From Streptococcus suis (GTDB taxonomy: Bacteria > Bacillota > Bacilli > Lactobacillales > Streptococcaceae), in assembly GCF_002964575.1 (NCBI RefSeq), contig NZ_POQQ01000050.1, positions 1-64,000 of the forward strand: a stretch of 64,000 nucleotides of DNA, in the 5' to 3' direction. Both the position numbers and the translations under genes were made by a program. The number at the start of each line of letters is the position of its first letter. Positions within the stretch are counted from its first letter, which is position 1. Under the pieces are notes generated by a model. The model worked only from the letters and a program-made list of their open reading frames with translations, was not told where the DNA came from and did no database searches. Positions 8,317 to 17,417 of the stretch are shown here, in pieces.

Positions 8317-9522
8317 CTATTTTTTCCAAGCAGAGCGTTCTGCTACAACTGTGAACAAAACATCGGTTGATGAGTTGAGGGCTGTTTCACAAGAGTCCTG
8401 AATCACTCCGACCACAAATCCGACTCCAACTACTTGCATGGCTAACTCATTTGGAATGCCAAAAAGACTACATGCAACTGGAATGAGGAGAAGCGAACCT
8501 CCTGCTACCCCAGATGCTCCTGCAGCTGATAGAGATGCGACAACAGATAAAAGAAGAGCTGAACTGAAATCAACTGTGATTCCGAGTGTATTTACCGCAG
8601 CCATTGTCAAAATATTGATTGTAATGGCAGCTCCAGCCATATTGACAGTCGCACCCAAGGGAATAGAAACGGAATAGGTATCTGGATCAACTCCCAACCG
8701 TTTTGCCAACTGCATATTAACGGGAATATTGGCTGCTGAACTTCTTGTGAAAAAAGCAGTTACACCGCTAACACGGAGACATTCCAATACCAAAGGGTAA
8801 GGATTTTTTCTCATGACCATAAATGCAATCAAGGGATTGACCACCAGAGCGACAAAAGCCATGCTGCCAACTAATACTAGTAATAGAACTCCGTAATTCT
8901 TAAGAGCTGCCAATCCATTATTTGCGACTGTGTCAAAAACCAAGCCTAAAATTCCGAATGGTGCAAGACCAATAATCCAACCGACTACTTTTGAGGTTAC
9001 TTCCGCTGTTGATTGCAATAAATCCTTGGTGTGTTGACTCGCATTCCGAAAGGCAAGTCCGAATATCGCTGCCCAAGTCAAAACACCAATATAGTTGGCA
9101 TTCACAAGCGCATTGATTGGATTGTCAACAATGTTCAATAGTAAGTCTTGAAATACTTCTGAAATCCCCTGAGGTGGTGAAATTTCTGTCGCAGTTGCCT
9201 CGGTAAGAACCAATTTTAATGGAAATAGGTAGCTGACGATAACAGCAACACTCGCAGCTGCAAACGTGCCAATCAGATACAGGAAAAGGATAGTTCGAAT
9301 GTTGCTTTTTTGACCATTAGGTGCCTGAGACAGGGCGTGGGCAACCAGTGTCAAAACCAATAGTGGTGCAATGGCTTTTAAAGCTCCAACAAAGAGACTT
9401 CCTAAGAGAGAAATCATCGTAAACTGAGGCACACTCAATCCCAAGACTAATCCTAAAAAGACCCCAATACTGATTTTCCGAATTAAACTCATCTTTTTCC
9501 AAATAGAAATTATATTTTTCAA
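8317..9522 (-). CDS. sstT: Serine/threonine:sodium symporter SstT
   Basis: A dicarboxylate/amino acid:cation symporter family membrane protein that imports serine and threonine with sodium. 401 residues from a TTG start at 9522, chosen because GGAGG lies seven bases upstream; longer starts carry no such site. Eight or so hydrophobic segments are visible, plus the family signatures [13 protein letters not shown] (the hairpin serine-rich motif) and [13 protein letters not shown] (substrate and sodium site). The protein begins [15 protein letters not shown] terminator follows. It is transcribed alone. Confidence 0.92.
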   Translation of the reverse strand: MKNIISIWKKMSLIRKISIGVFLGLVLGLSVPQFTMISLLGSLFVGALKAIAPLLVLTLVAHALSQAPNGQKSNIRTILFLYLIGTFAAASVAVIVSYLFPLKLVLTEATATEISPPQGISEVFQDLLLNIVDNPINALVNANYIGVLTWAAIFGLAFRNASQHTKDLLQSTAEVTSKVVGWIIGLAPFGILGLVFDTVANNGLAALKNYGVLLLVLVGSMAFVALVVNPLIAFMVMRKNPYPLVLECLRVSGVTAFFTRSSAANIPVNMQLAKRLGVDPDTYSVSIPLGATVNMAGAAITINILTMAAVNTLGITVDFSSALLLSVVASLSAAGASGVAGGSLLLIPVACSLFGIPNELAMQVVGVGFVVGVIQDSCETALNSSTDVLFTVVAERSAWKK

Positions 9523-9692
9523 ACAATTACCTCCAAACAAACATTTTTCCATATTAGCAGAAAAACGAACGTTGGTCAATAGAATAAAAAACGAGTATGG
9601 ACTAAGAGTTTTTTCAGCATACAGTCATTATTCCCTCAAAAAACTATTTCATATATTAAAGCACTTCACTTGTGAATACCGTTCTAAGATAT

Positions 9693-9726
9693 AAAAACTA
9701 CATGAGGTCACTCCACATGCAGTTTA
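9693..9726 (-). terminator. Terminator after fetB
   Basis: On the minus strand AACTGCATG and CATGTAGTT pair with one G-T pair, followed by TTTTATATC. Confidence 0.7.
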
Positions 9727-9736
9727 CAAGGTATTC

Positions 9737-10498
9737 TTATTCAAACTCCAACTGGGCCTTGTTGGTGAAATAGGTCTGGTAGGCTGCGTAGGAGGCGATT
9801 ACTGAAGCCAGACTGGTCGCAGACAGCAACATGAACATGACCATAATCTGATAACGAATGGCATGGACTGGATCAACGCCTGCAAAAATCAAACCGGACA
9901 TCATACCTGGCAGGCTGACCAGACCGACTGTCTTAGCTGAGTCAATGGTGGGCTGCATACCTGTTTTGATAGCCTCTCGCAAAATATCCTGTGAAGCCAA
10001 TTTGACAGTTGCACCCAGACTTAATTTTTCTAAAACTTGCTGGCGGTTGTCTGTGAAGGACTTGTACATAGCCCGATAGGACAGACCGATGGCCGTCATG
10101 GCATTACTAGCCAACATCCCTGAAATGGGAATGACCTGTGAAGGAATAAATTGAATAGCACCCGATAGTACCAAAATTGTCAAGGTCAATCCAGTCGAAG
10201 CCAAAAGTGCAAGAAAAGGATGAATCAAGGATTTCTTGCCATTGGGATTGCGTTTGTTGGCTTGGACACTGGCATTGTAAAGAATGATCAAAACCATTGC
10301 CAAGCTAAGAAAGACATTAGAGGCTTGGAAGATAAATTTGAGAATGTAGCCGACAAAAATTAGCTGGAAGACAGTTCTGACAACTGCCATGAAAATATCC
10401 TTGGTCAAGCCCAGTTTTTCCTTTTGGCTAATGCCCATGGCCACCAAGACCAGCCCGAAAACAAGGGCTAGGGATAGGTTATCTACTGAAACATTCAT
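9737..10498 (-). CDS. fetB: Iron export permease FetB (UPF0014 family)
   Basis: 253 residues, about seven membrane segments. Family hallmarks are the region IPISGMLASNAMTAIGLSYRAM and the segment LVSLPGMMSGLIFAG, both typical of FetB/YbbM proteins. With the ATPase FetA it forms an exporter that lowers cytosolic iron and protects against iron-driven oxidative stress; this role is known from Enterobacteria and inferred here. Its ATG overlaps the fetA stop (ATGA). The operon cupin-fetA-fetB is preceded by two PerR-type boxes, which fits an iron or peroxide stress role. Confidence 0.88.
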   Translation of the reverse strand: MNVSVDNLSLALVFGLVLVAMGISQKEKLGLTKDIFMAVVRTVFQLIFVGYILKFIFQASNVFLSLAMVLIILYNASVQANKRNPNGKKSLIHPFLALLASTGLTLTILVLSGAIQFIPSQVIPISGMLASNAMTAIGLSYRAMYKSFTDNRQQVLEKLSLGATVKLASQDILREAIKTGMQPTIDSAKTVGLVSLPGMMSGLIFAGVDPVHAIRYQIMVMFMLLSATSLASVIASYAAYQTYFTNKAQLEFE

Positions 10499-11133
10499 AC
10501 TTGGACCCGACCTCCTTCTATTCTCAGAATCTTTTGGGCTGCATCAATCTCTGACTGGTCATGAGTGACTTCAATCAGGGTATTTCCAGCAGCTTGGTAG
10601 TCTGCCAAGAGCTTGTTGACAATGGCCTTGGTTTCGGCATCCAATCCTGCAGAGATTTCGTCTAAGAGTAAGACTTTGGGCTCGAAGAGTAGATTGCGGA
10701 TGAGGGCAACTCGCTGCTTTTCTCCTCCAGATAGTTCTGTGATTTTCTTGCTTAAAAATGTTGGTGCTAGATGAACAGATTCTAGGGCCTTTAGGGCTTT
10801 GGCTGGGTCAAATGCTAGCTGACGAATGGTAAATGGAAACTGGAGATTGTCTTGGACAGTCTGTCCAAAGAGGACTGGCTGTTGAAAACAATAGGAAACT
10901 TCTCTCCTGTAAGTCGGCATATCCAGCTCTGCTATGTCCCTCCCCTGAAAGAAAATAGTCCCACTGGTCGCGGATGTCAAGCCTGCCAAGAGTTTTAAGA
11001 TAGAACTTTTGCCGCTGCCTGAAGGCCCAACCAAGGTTAGTCGCTCGCCTGCTGCAACGGTGAAGCTAATGTCCGTTAAAATCGACTTATCTTTGTCCGA
11101 TAAGCTGACCGATTGAAGTTGGAAAATGTTCAT
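10495..11133 (-). CDS. fetA: Iron export ABC transporter ATP-binding protein FetA
   Basis: 212 residues. Walker A GPSGSGKS, signature LSGGEKQR, Walker B LLLDEISAGLD and the switch His in EVTHDQ are all present. I place the start at the ATG at 11133, one base after the stop of the cupin gene; a longer open frame exists upstream but overlaps the cupin gene. It couples with FetB downstream through a four-base overlap. The short form (about 210 residues) is typical of FetA/YbbL. Confidence 0.88.
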   Translation of the reverse strand: MNIFQLQSVSLSDKDKSILTDISFTVAAGERLTLVGPSGSGKSSILKLLAGLTSATSGTIFFQGRDIAELDMPTYRREVSYCFQQPVLFGQTVQDNLQFPFTIRQLAFDPAKALKALESVHLAPTFLSKKITELSGGEKQRVALIRNLLFEPKVLLLDEISAGLDAETKAIVNKLLADYQAAGNTLIEVTHDQSEIDAAQKILRIEGGRVQV

Positions 11134-11134
11134 C

Positions 11135-11563
11135 TTAATGACCGTGCTCTTCTGCTTCTTCAGCAGCGATAGCGATGGCTTGCGTTTCGTGAACTGTCCC
11201 GTGAGCGTGGTGGGCTGGTCCATAGATAGAGTAGATTTTTAGGTCTTCTTGACCGATGTTGATGACATTATGGTAGGTACCGTTTGGAATCAAAATGGCA
11301 TCTTCTGGTCCAACTTCCATATCAAGCGTAATCTTATCAGCTGATTCACCCATGATAACACGGCCGTGACCTTGCTCAATGCGGAGGAATTGATCGTTTT
11401 CATTATGGACTTCTGCACCGATATCACCACCGACCGGGATAGACATGAGGGTAACTTGCAAGAGTTCCCCAGTCCAGAGGGCTGTACGGTAGTTGGTATT
11501 TTCAAGCGTTGCTGTTTCGATATTGGTTACAAATGGAGCTTTTCCATAATCTTTTGTTGTCAT
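11135..11563 (-). CDS. Cupin-domain protein
   Basis: 142 residues with a single conserved beta-barrel cupin domain. Metal-ligand candidates lie in EVHNENDQFLRIEQG (His and Glu residues of cupin motif 1) and in PNGTYHNVINIG (His of motif 2). The C-terminus is His- and Glu-rich (PAHHAHGTVHET, then EEAEEHGH), which could bind metal. It is the first gene of the cupin-fetA-fetB operon. Given the iron-exporter partners and the PerR boxes, a metal-related role is likely, but this is inference. AGAGG precedes the ATG. Confidence 0.82.
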   Translation of the reverse strand: MTTKDYGKAPFVTNIETATLENTNYRTALWTGELLQVTLMSIPVGGDIGAEVHNENDQFLRIEQGHGRVIMGESADKITLDMEVGPEDAILIPNGTYHNVINIGQEDLKIYSIYGPAHHAHGTVHETQAIAIAAEEAEEHGH

Positions 11564-11580
11564 AATTGTTTACCTCTAAA

Positions 11581-11617
11581 TTATAATCATTCTAAACTTT
11601 CTTTAGAACAATTCTAA
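11581..11617 (-). promoter_or_regulatory. Two PerR-type operators in the cupin-fetAB promoter
   Basis: TTATAATCATTCTAA (11581-11595) fits the Per box TTANAATNATTNTAA at every fixed position. TTAGAACAATTCTAA (11603-11617) fits with one mismatch and is itself a near-perfect palindrome. Box 1 contains a minus-strand TATAAT, so binding would cover the -10 hexamer. PerR and Fur boxes are similar, so the exact regulator is inferred. Confidence 0.7.
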
Positions 11618-11693
11618 TTATACTCCTTTTGAAATACTTGTCAAGCTTTTTTAGAAACATTATAATTTTCAGACTATATTTAAGGAACAAGCA

Positions 11694-11722
11694 CAGAAAA
11701 AGCTACCTTTCGATAGCTTGTT
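11694..11722 (-). terminator. Terminator after the methyltransferase gene
   Basis: On the minus strand AAGCTA and TAGCTT pair around TCGAAAGG, followed by TTTCTG. The same hairpin recurs after the next gene upstream, at 12601-12627. Confidence 0.8.
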
Positions 11723-11723
11723 T

Positions 11724-12500
11724 CTATAACTTTACAGACAAGTTGGCCAAATAGTCTGAGCCAAATTGGGACAGGCGATTGCGACTGTCTTTAGATTCAT
11801 AAAAATCAATCATGGCAAAACCAGCTCGTAATTGCCCAGCAATCTGTTCTTCTAAGGTATGGCTAAATTCATAGCCATATTCTGGATTGATCGTGATTTG
11901 TCCTGCTTCTTCTAATTGTCGTGCGTTGAAAGGTAGGCTATACTTGAGCACCAAGGTCTTGTCTGGACGGTCCCAAACATCGTCCCCGTCAAAGATATAA
12001 ATCCAAGGGTTCATGTAGCCAACCATGAGCAGTCCGCCTTTTTTCAAAACCCGATAGGATTCCTGCCACATATTTTCCAGGTCTTCGATATAGACATTTG
12101 AAACAGGGCAAAAAATGATATCAAAACTCTCGTCTTCAAAGGGAAAGGCTTGTGTCATATCTGCCTGTACCGTCTGTAAGTCCAGATTTTCCCGCTCCGC
12201 AACCAAGCGATCCTTGTCCAACTGTTCCTTGGAAAAATCCATAATAGTCGTTTGGTAACCGTGAGCCGCAAACATCGGTCCCTGCTGACCACCACCGCAA
12301 GCCAGACCCAGTAATTTCTTGCCTTGGGCTTTTTCAAACCAGTCAAGCGGCACCGTCTTTCCAACTGTCAGGGAAACGGATAAGGGCTTGTCCTTGGCAA
12401 GAAGAAATTCCTCATGACTGAGCGGAACCGTATAGGCATTTCCCTGCCCAGCTGAAACACGATTCCAACGTTCTTGATTGTAGTGTACATAATCTGTCAT
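11724..12500 (-). CDS. Class I SAM-dependent methyltransferase
   Basis: 258 residues. Motif I is LLGLACGGGQQGPMFAAHG, an acidic residue follows in TTIMDFSKEQL, and motif IV is FDIIFCPVSNVYIEDLE. The end of the protein resembles small-molecule methyltransferases of the UbiE/Methyltransf_11 group. Substrate unknown. A ten-codon reading frame lies just upstream in the same frame, and the ribosome-binding site AGAGGAAAT can pair with CCTCT in a short hairpin. It sits between two hairpin terminators and is probably transcribed alone. Confidence 0.8.
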   Translation of the reverse strand: MTDYVHYNQERWNRVSAGQGNAYTVPLSHEEFLLAKDKPLSVSLTVGKTVPLDWFEKAQGKKLLGLACGGGQQGPMFAAHGYQTTIMDFSKEQLDKDRLVAERENLDLQTVQADMTQAFPFEDESFDIIFCPVSNVYIEDLENMWQESYRVLKKGGLLMVGYMNPWIYIFDGDDVWDRPDKTLVLKYSLPFNARQLEEAGQITINPEYGYEFSHTLEEQIAGQLRAGFAMIDFYESKDSRNRLSQFGSDYLANLSVKL

Positions 12501-12521
12501 TCTTATTTCCTCTGGAGAGGC

Positions 12522-12554
12522 CTAGCCAATATGACCTCGTTCTTTTCTTTTCAT
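12522..12554 (-). CDS. Ten-codon upstream reading frame (possible leader peptide)
   Basis: Minus-strand MKRKERGHIG and a TAG stop, with a strong AAGGAG eight bases before its ATG. It lies 21 bases before the methyltransferase ATG and in the same frame. The intervening bases form the hairpin CCTCT-CC-AGAGG, which would cover the methyltransferase ribosome-binding site. It could be a leader peptide for translational control. It could equally be the true start of a longer gene interrupted by a stop codon. Confidence 0.4.
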   Translation of the reverse strand: MKRKERGHIG

Positions 12555-12600
12555 ATTTTTAACTCCTTTACTATGCTCATTCTATTATAGTATAAGCACA

Positions 12601-12627
12601 AAGAAAAAGCTACCTTTCGATAGCTTC
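12601..12627 (-). terminator. Terminator after the ABC-F gene at 12633
   Basis: The same AAGCTA/TAGCTT hairpin as at 11694-11722, followed by TTTTTCTTTG on the minus strand. It ends six bases after the stop codon of the ABC-F gene. Confidence 0.8.
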
Positions 12628-12632
12628 TTTCC

Positions 12633-14177
12633 TTATGTCAAGTCGTTAAAGTCCCAGACATCATCCACCCAGCCTTCATAAAAATCAGGCTCGTGGCAGA
12701 CCATGAGGATAGAGCCCTTGTAGGCCTGAAGGGCACGTTTGAGTTCGTCCTTGGCATCCACATCCAAGTGGTTGGTCGGCTCGTCAAGGACCAGCACATT
12801 GTTTTCACGGTTCATGAGTAGGCAGAAGCGAACTTTAGCCTGTTCACCACCGGAAAGGACTTGAATCTGGCTTTCGATATGCTTGGAAGTCAGACCGCAA
12901 CGAGCCAAGGCTGCCCGTACTTCCGCTTGGTTCAGTGCAGGAAAGGCATCCCAAACGGCTTCCAGTGGCGTCTGACGATTGCCTCCGGCAACTTCTTGCT
13001 CGAAATAGCCTAGTTCCAGATACTCCCCACGCTCCACAGAACCACCGAGCGGTGGAATAATCCCTAGCAAACTTTTAAGAAGAGTGGATTTACCGATACC
13101 GTTGGCACCGACAATGGCAATCTTCTGGTTGCGTTCAAAGGTAAGATTGAGCGGTTTACGGGTCAATACACGGTCATAACCAATTTCCAAATCAGTCGTT
13201 TGAAAGATAAAGCGACTTGGTGTCCGAGCCATTTTGAAATCAAAGGATGGCTTTGGTTTTTCCGCTTGGAGTTCAATAATCTCCATCTTATCCAACTTCT
13301 TCTGGCGGGACATGGCCATGTTTCGTGTCGCAACGCGGGCCTTGTTACGGTTAACAAAGTCCTGCAGATCTGCGATTTCCTTCTGCTGACGTTCATAGGC
13401 AGCCTCTAACTGAGCTCGCTTCATAGCGTGAACTTCTTGGAACTGGTAATAATCCCCTGTGTAACGGGTCAAGAGTTGATTTTCCACATGGTAGACAATG
13501 TTAATCACGTCATTCAAGAAAGGAATATCATGCGAAATCAAGACAAAGGCATTTTCGTAGTTCTGCAAGTAGCGTTTGAGCCAGTCAATGTGTTCGGCAT
13601 CCAGGTAGTTGGTCGGCTCATCCAGAAGCAAGATGTCAGGCTTTTCCAAGAGCAATTTTGCCAAAAGAACCTTAGTACGTTGGCCACCTGATAACTCCGT
13701 CACGTCCTTGTCCATACCATAATCCATAACGCCCAGAGCCCGTGCCACTTCGTCAATCTTGGCATCCAGCGTATAGAAATCACGGCTTTCCAGACGGTCT
13801 TGCAGTTCACCAACCTCTTCCATGAGGGCATCCATATCCGCTCCCTCTTCTGCCATGGACATGTAAATGTCATTGATACGAGCCTCGGTTTTTAACAGTT
13901 CATCAAAGGCTGTTCGCAAGACATCACGGACAGACTGGCCTTTTTCTAGTTTAGCATGCTGATCTAAATAACCTGCCGTTACATAGCGGGACCATTCTAC
14001 CTTGCCTTCATCTGGCTTCAATTGACCTGTCACGATGGACATGAAGGTTGATTTTCCCTCACCATTGGCACCAACAAGACCAATGTGCTCCCCCTTCAAC
14101 AAACGGAAGGAAACATTCTCAAAAATGGCGCGGTCACCAAATCCATGACTTAAATTCTTTACTTCTAAAATACTCAT
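12633..14177 (-). CDS. ABC-F family ATPase (YkpA/YbiT-like)
   Basis: 514 residues, two ABC domains in one chain and no membrane segment. Domain 1 has Walker A GANGEGKS, signature LSGGQRTK and Walker B LLLDEPTNYLD. Domain 2 has GANGIGKS, LSGGEQAK and VLDEPTNHLD. The linker (about residues 245-320) is charged and helical, as expected for the P-site tRNA interaction motif. ABC-F proteins act on the ribosome rather than in transport. The arrangement resembles YkpA; a drug-resistance role cannot be told from sequence. The start is supported by GAGGAAATT before the ATG. Confidence 0.88.
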   Translation of the reverse strand: MSILEVKNLSHGFGDRAIFENVSFRLLKGEHIGLVGANGEGKSTFMSIVTGQLKPDEGKVEWSRYVTAGYLDQHAKLEKGQSVRDVLRTAFDELLKTEARINDIYMSMAEEGADMDALMEEVGELQDRLESRDFYTLDAKIDEVARALGVMDYGMDKDVTELSGGQRTKVLLAKLLLEKPDILLLDEPTNYLDAEHIDWLKRYLQNYENAFVLISHDIPFLNDVINIVYHVENQLLTRYTGDYYQFQEVHAMKRAQLEAAYERQQKEIADLQDFVNRNKARVATRNMAMSRQKKLDKMEIIELQAEKPKPSFDFKMARTPSRFIFQTTDLEIGYDRVLTRKPLNLTFERNQKIAIVGANGIGKSTLLKSLLGIIPPLGGSVERGEYLELGYFEQEVAGGNRQTPLEAVWDAFPALNQAEVRAALARCGLTSKHIESQIQVLSGGEQAKVRFCLLMNRENNVLVLDEPTNHLDVDAKDELKRALQAYKGSILMVCHEPDFYEGWVDDVWDFNDLT

Positions 14178-14198
14178 AATTTCCTCATAACATCAAAG

Positions 14199-14232
14199 AA
14201 CTGGAGCAAGCAACTCCAGTTTTTTATTTTTA
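14199..14232 (-). terminator. Terminator between glmM and the ABC-F gene
   Basis: AACTGGAG and CTCCAGTT pair around CAAGCAA. The run of T is strong on the plus strand and weak on the minus strand. The hairpin is downstream of glmM, but the orientation of its best T run is the opposite one, so strand is uncertain. Confidence 0.45.
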
Positions 14233-14321
14233 TTTTCACTGTCTTGAGAGTAACTACTAGCCACCTACTCAATCTTGTGATCCAGACAATGAAATCAGCT
14301 AAACGAATGATTGATTTCTAC

Positions 14322-15671
14322 TTAAATTCCGATTTCTGCACGGACCACATCGGCAATGGTGTCCACATAGTAATCGACTTCAGCATCCGTTGGTGCTTCT
14401 GCCATAACACGCAAGAGTGGCTCGGTACCACTTGGACGGACCAAGATACGACCATTGCCAGCCATTTCTGATTCCATTTTTTCAATGATAGCTGCAATAG
14501 CAGGCACTTCCATCGCCTTGTCTTTCATGCTGTTTTCCACACGGATATTGACCAATTTTTGTGGGTAAATAGATACTTCTGCTGCCAATTCTGACAATTT
14601 CTTACCAGTTTCTTTCATGATTTTGGTCAATTGCACAGCGGTCAACTGACCATCTCCTGTGGTGTTATAATCCATGAGAATGACGTGTCCAGACTGCTCA
14701 CCGCCGACATTATAGCCACCTTTGCGCATTTCTTCGACAACATAACGGTCGCCGACTGCGGTCACAGCTTTTTCAATCCCCTCACGGTCCAAAGCCTTAT
14801 GGAAACCAAGGTTAGACATAACCGTTGTTACAATGGTATTTTTAGCAAGCAAGCCCTTGTCTGCCAAGTACTTACCAACGATGTACATGATACGGTCGCC
14901 ATCAACCAAGTCACCATTTTCATCGACAGCAATCAAGCGGTCACTGTCACCATCAAAGGCAAGTCCGATTTGACTGCCAGTTTCTTTCACCAATTCCTGC
15001 AGTTTTTCTGGGTGGGTTGACCCAACTCCTTCGTTGATGTTCAAACCATCTGGGTTCTCAGCCATAACTGTCAAATCAGCTCCCAAATCTGCAAAGATTT
15101 GACGGGCAGAAGTTGAGGCTGCACCGTTGGCAGTGTCCAAGGCCACTTTCATGCCTTCCAACTGGATACCAGTCGATACAAGGAAGGATTCGTATTTACG
15201 CAAACCTTCTGGATAATCGACTACATCGCCCAAGCCTTGTGCAGAGGGACGAGGAAGGGTATCTTCTTCGGCATCCAAGAGGGCTTCAATTTCTGCTTCT
15301 AAGGCATCATCCAACTTGAAACCATCGCCTGCAAAGAATTTGATACCATTGTCTTGGGCAGGGTTGTGGCTGGCAGAAATCATAACACCAGCACTCGCTT
15401 TTTCTGTTTTGACCAAGTGAGCTACACCTGGGGTCGCAAGCACACCAAGCTTATAGACATGAATTCCAGCTGACAAAAGCCCCGCTACCAAGGCAGCTTC
15501 CAACATCTGACCTGAGATACGAGTATCACGCGCCACAAAGACACGGGGAACATCTGTTTCATGCTGACTGAGGACATAGCCACCAAAACGACCAAGTTTA
15601 AAAGCCAATTCCGGCGTCAATTCTACGTTTGCTTCTCCACGGACACCATCCGTACCAAAATATTTACCCAT
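14322..15671 (-). CDS. glmM: Phosphoglucosamine mutase GlmM
   Basis: Interconverts glucosamine-6-phosphate and glucosamine-1-phosphate on the way to UDP-GlcNAc for peptidoglycan. 449 residues. The phosphoserine loop [16 protein letters not shown], the metal-binding loop [13 protein letters not shown] and the sugar loop GGEQSGHVI are visible, as is the C-terminal phosphate-binding [14 protein letters not shown]. It is the last gene of cdaA-cdaR-glmM. That order is conserved in Firmicutes, and GlmM is known to bind and restrain CdaA in several of them. Confidence 0.96.
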   Translation of the reverse strand: MGKYFGTDGVRGEANVELTPELAFKLGRFGGYVLSQHETDVPRVFVARDTRISGQMLEAALVAGLLSAGIHVYKLGVLATPGVAHLVKTEKASAGVMISASHNPAQDNGIKFFAGDGFKLDDALEAEIEALLDAEEDTLPRPSAQGLGDVVDYPEGLRKYESFLVSTGIQLEGMKVALDTANGAASTSARQIFADLGADLTVMAENPDGLNINEGVGSTHPEKLQELVKETGSQIGLAFDGDSDRLIAVDENGDLVDGDRIMYIVGKYLADKGLLAKNTIVTTVMSNLGFHKALDREGIEKAVTAVGDRYVVEEMRKGGYNVGGEQSGHVILMDYNTTGDGQLTAVQLTKIMKETGKKLSELAAEVSIYPQKLVNIRVENSMKDKAMEVPAIAAIIEKMESEMAGNGRILVRPSGTEPLLRVMAEAPTDAEVDYYVDTIADVVRAEIGI

Positions 15672-15686
15672 TTTAAAATTTACCTC

Positions 15687-16391
15687 TTATTTCGTTTTTG
15701 TTAATGTAATTTGCATGTTTGCCTCTGTCTGTGACAAGACAACTGGCAAGACATTGCCGTCGCTATCAACAGCCTGTAACTTAGCTGTTCCACTATAATT
15801 TGTTGACAGATTGCTCACATCTACAGCAATGGCTTCAATTCGATCAATCTTAGCCATGGTTTCTTCATCTGTCGTTACTTTTACAGTATCTACATTGACC
15901 GAAACCTTAGAAAGGCTGTAACCTTCTGCCAACTGATTGCTATAAACTTTAGCTTCTACAGGCAGGGCCTTACTAACTCTTTTACCAATATTAACCGTAA
16001 TGGCATCTGGTGCTAGGGTCGCGGTCACTCCTGCTGGCAGATTGGCTAATTGGAGTTTTACAATATTGGTGCCTGCCTTCATCTCTTTCAAATCTGCGAC
16101 AACTTGAAAAGTTCGTGTAGATTCATCGGATTCCCGTTGCAAAAGCACTCGATTGGATCCTCTCAACTCAACAGTCACTGTTGATGAGAAACCTGAAATA
16201 AAGTACTCACTGGTATTGTATTCAATATCTATCGGTACATTATTTAAGGTATGAACATAGGTTTCTGACTCCGTATTCTGAGCGGCTGTTTCCGAATTTT
16301 TATAGTTGGTAGTAGTCGCATAGAAAAAAAGCAAAAGCGCTAAGAATAATGAGAGAAGTAAGTGACCTACAGCTTTAAATTTTTCTTGCAT
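15687..16391 (-). CDS. cdaR: CdaA regulator CdaR (YbbR-domain protein)
   Basis: 234 residues. An N-terminal membrane anchor (about residues 9-27) is followed by extracytoplasmic YbbR-like domains. Only about two domains fit in this length, fewer than the four in Bacillus CdaR but common in streptococci. I chose the ATG at 16391 because GAGAGG lies eight bases upstream; an in-frame GTG three codons earlier lies inside that site. It overlaps cdaA by 17 bases and modulates the cyclase from outside the membrane. Confidence 0.9.
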   Translation of the reverse strand: MQEKFKAVGHLLLSLFLALLLFFYATTTNYKNSETAAQNTESETYVHTLNNVPIDIEYNTSEYFISGFSSTVTVELRGSNRVLLQRESDESTRTFQVVADLKEMKAGTNIVKLQLANLPAGVTATLAPDAITVNIGKRVSKALPVEAKVYSNQLAEGYSLSKVSVNVDTVKVTTDEETMAKIDRIEAIAVDVSNLSTNYSGTAKLQAVDSDGNVLPVVLSQTEANMQITLTKTK

Positions 16392-17235
16392 GTTTGCCAC
16401 CTCTCAATCGCTTCAAAAATGTGTTTTTCTCCTGATTGTCAGAACCGAAAATAGTCCATAGTTCAGCCTCAAATTCCTCCAAGCTCAAATCATGCTTGAA
16501 ATTACCATTATGAGCAATGGAAATACTACCCGTTTCCTCTGAAACTATGAAAACAAAGGCATCTGAAACCTCTGACAAACCGATCGCAGCCCGGTGCCTA
16601 GTGCCAAATTCTTTTGAAATACCTGCACTTTCAGACAGGGGAAGGTAGGCACAGGAAACCGCCACCTTATCATCCTTGATAATAACTGCTCCATCATGCA
16701 AGGGGGTATTAGGAATGAATATATTTATCAATAATTCACGCGAAATATCTGCGTTCAACGAAATACCCGTTGCCCTATATTCTTGCAAGGTTTGAGCCTG
16801 CTCCACTGCCACAAGTGCTCCAATTTTACGCGGTGACATATAGGCTGCAGATTTTACAAGAGCATCAATGAGCTTTTCTTCCTTACTGAGCGTATTAGCT
16901 GAAAAAATATGGGTCGTCCGCCCTAACTTTTCAAGCATGGCTCGCAGTTCTGGAGCAAAAATAACAACTGCTGCGATAACTCCATAGGTAATGACCTGAT
17001 TGATCAACCAGGCAATGGTCTGCAAACCAAATAAACTAGCAAGAAGTTGTGCAATGATAAAGAGAAATACCCCACGGATGAGGGTCATAATCTTCGTACC
17101 AGCAATAGCCTTACTAAAATTATAAATCAAATAAACAACGATGCTGATGTCAATCAAGTGTAGGATAGCTACCCAAGGACTAGCAATCAGACTTGACCAA
17201 TACCCAGCATCCAGTAACTGGCTTAAGTTTAACAT
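16375..17235 (-). CDS. cdaA: Diadenylate cyclase CdaA
   Basis: Membrane-bound enzyme making cyclic di-AMP from two ATP. 286 residues. Three N-terminal membrane segments lie at about 21-40, 47-66 and 72-92. The DAC domain follows, with the catalytic motifs PLHDGAVIIKDDK (DGA) and FGTRHRAAIGLSE (RHR). It heads the cdaA-cdaR-glmM operon and is divergent from murT, so the 182-base gap must hold both promoters. Breakdown of the linear product may depend on the DHH phosphodiesterase at 50076-51020. Confidence 0.96.
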   Translation of the reverse strand: MLNLSQLLDAGYWSSLIASPWVAILHLIDISIVVYLIYNFSKAIAGTKIMTLIRGVFLFIIAQLLASLFGLQTIAWLINQVITYGVIAAVVIFAPELRAMLEKLGRTTHIFSANTLSKEEKLIDALVKSAAYMSPRKIGALVAVEQAQTLQEYRATGISLNADISRELLINIFIPNTPLHDGAVIIKDDKVAVSCAYLPLSESAGISKEFGTRHRAAIGLSEVSDAFVFIVSEETGSISIAHNGNFKHDLSLEEFEAELWTIFGSDNQEKNTFLKRLRGGKHARKI

Positions 17236-17417
17236 AGGTTTCTCATACTTCCTAACTCGTACATGGTAACGTTTCTATTATATCACATTTTTTCTTTCTT
17301 TTTTTAGAAAAGGATGAAGATAGGATTAAATTTATTACAAATAGTCATCAGAAATGTATCAGTATTTCTACATACTCCGTTCTAGAAAATCCCTGACCTT
17401 TATGATAAAATAGTCCC

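Noticed and set aside
7956..8401. Plus-strand open frames between pepV and sstT
   Set aside because: They are made of BOX-like modules and the sstT 3' end. No ribosome-binding site and no protein-like composition.
14199..14232. Hairpin after glmM as a riboswitch or attenuator for the ABC-F gene
   Set aside because: It lies upstream of the ABC-F ATG on the minus strand but is too short and simple. A terminator is the simplest reading.
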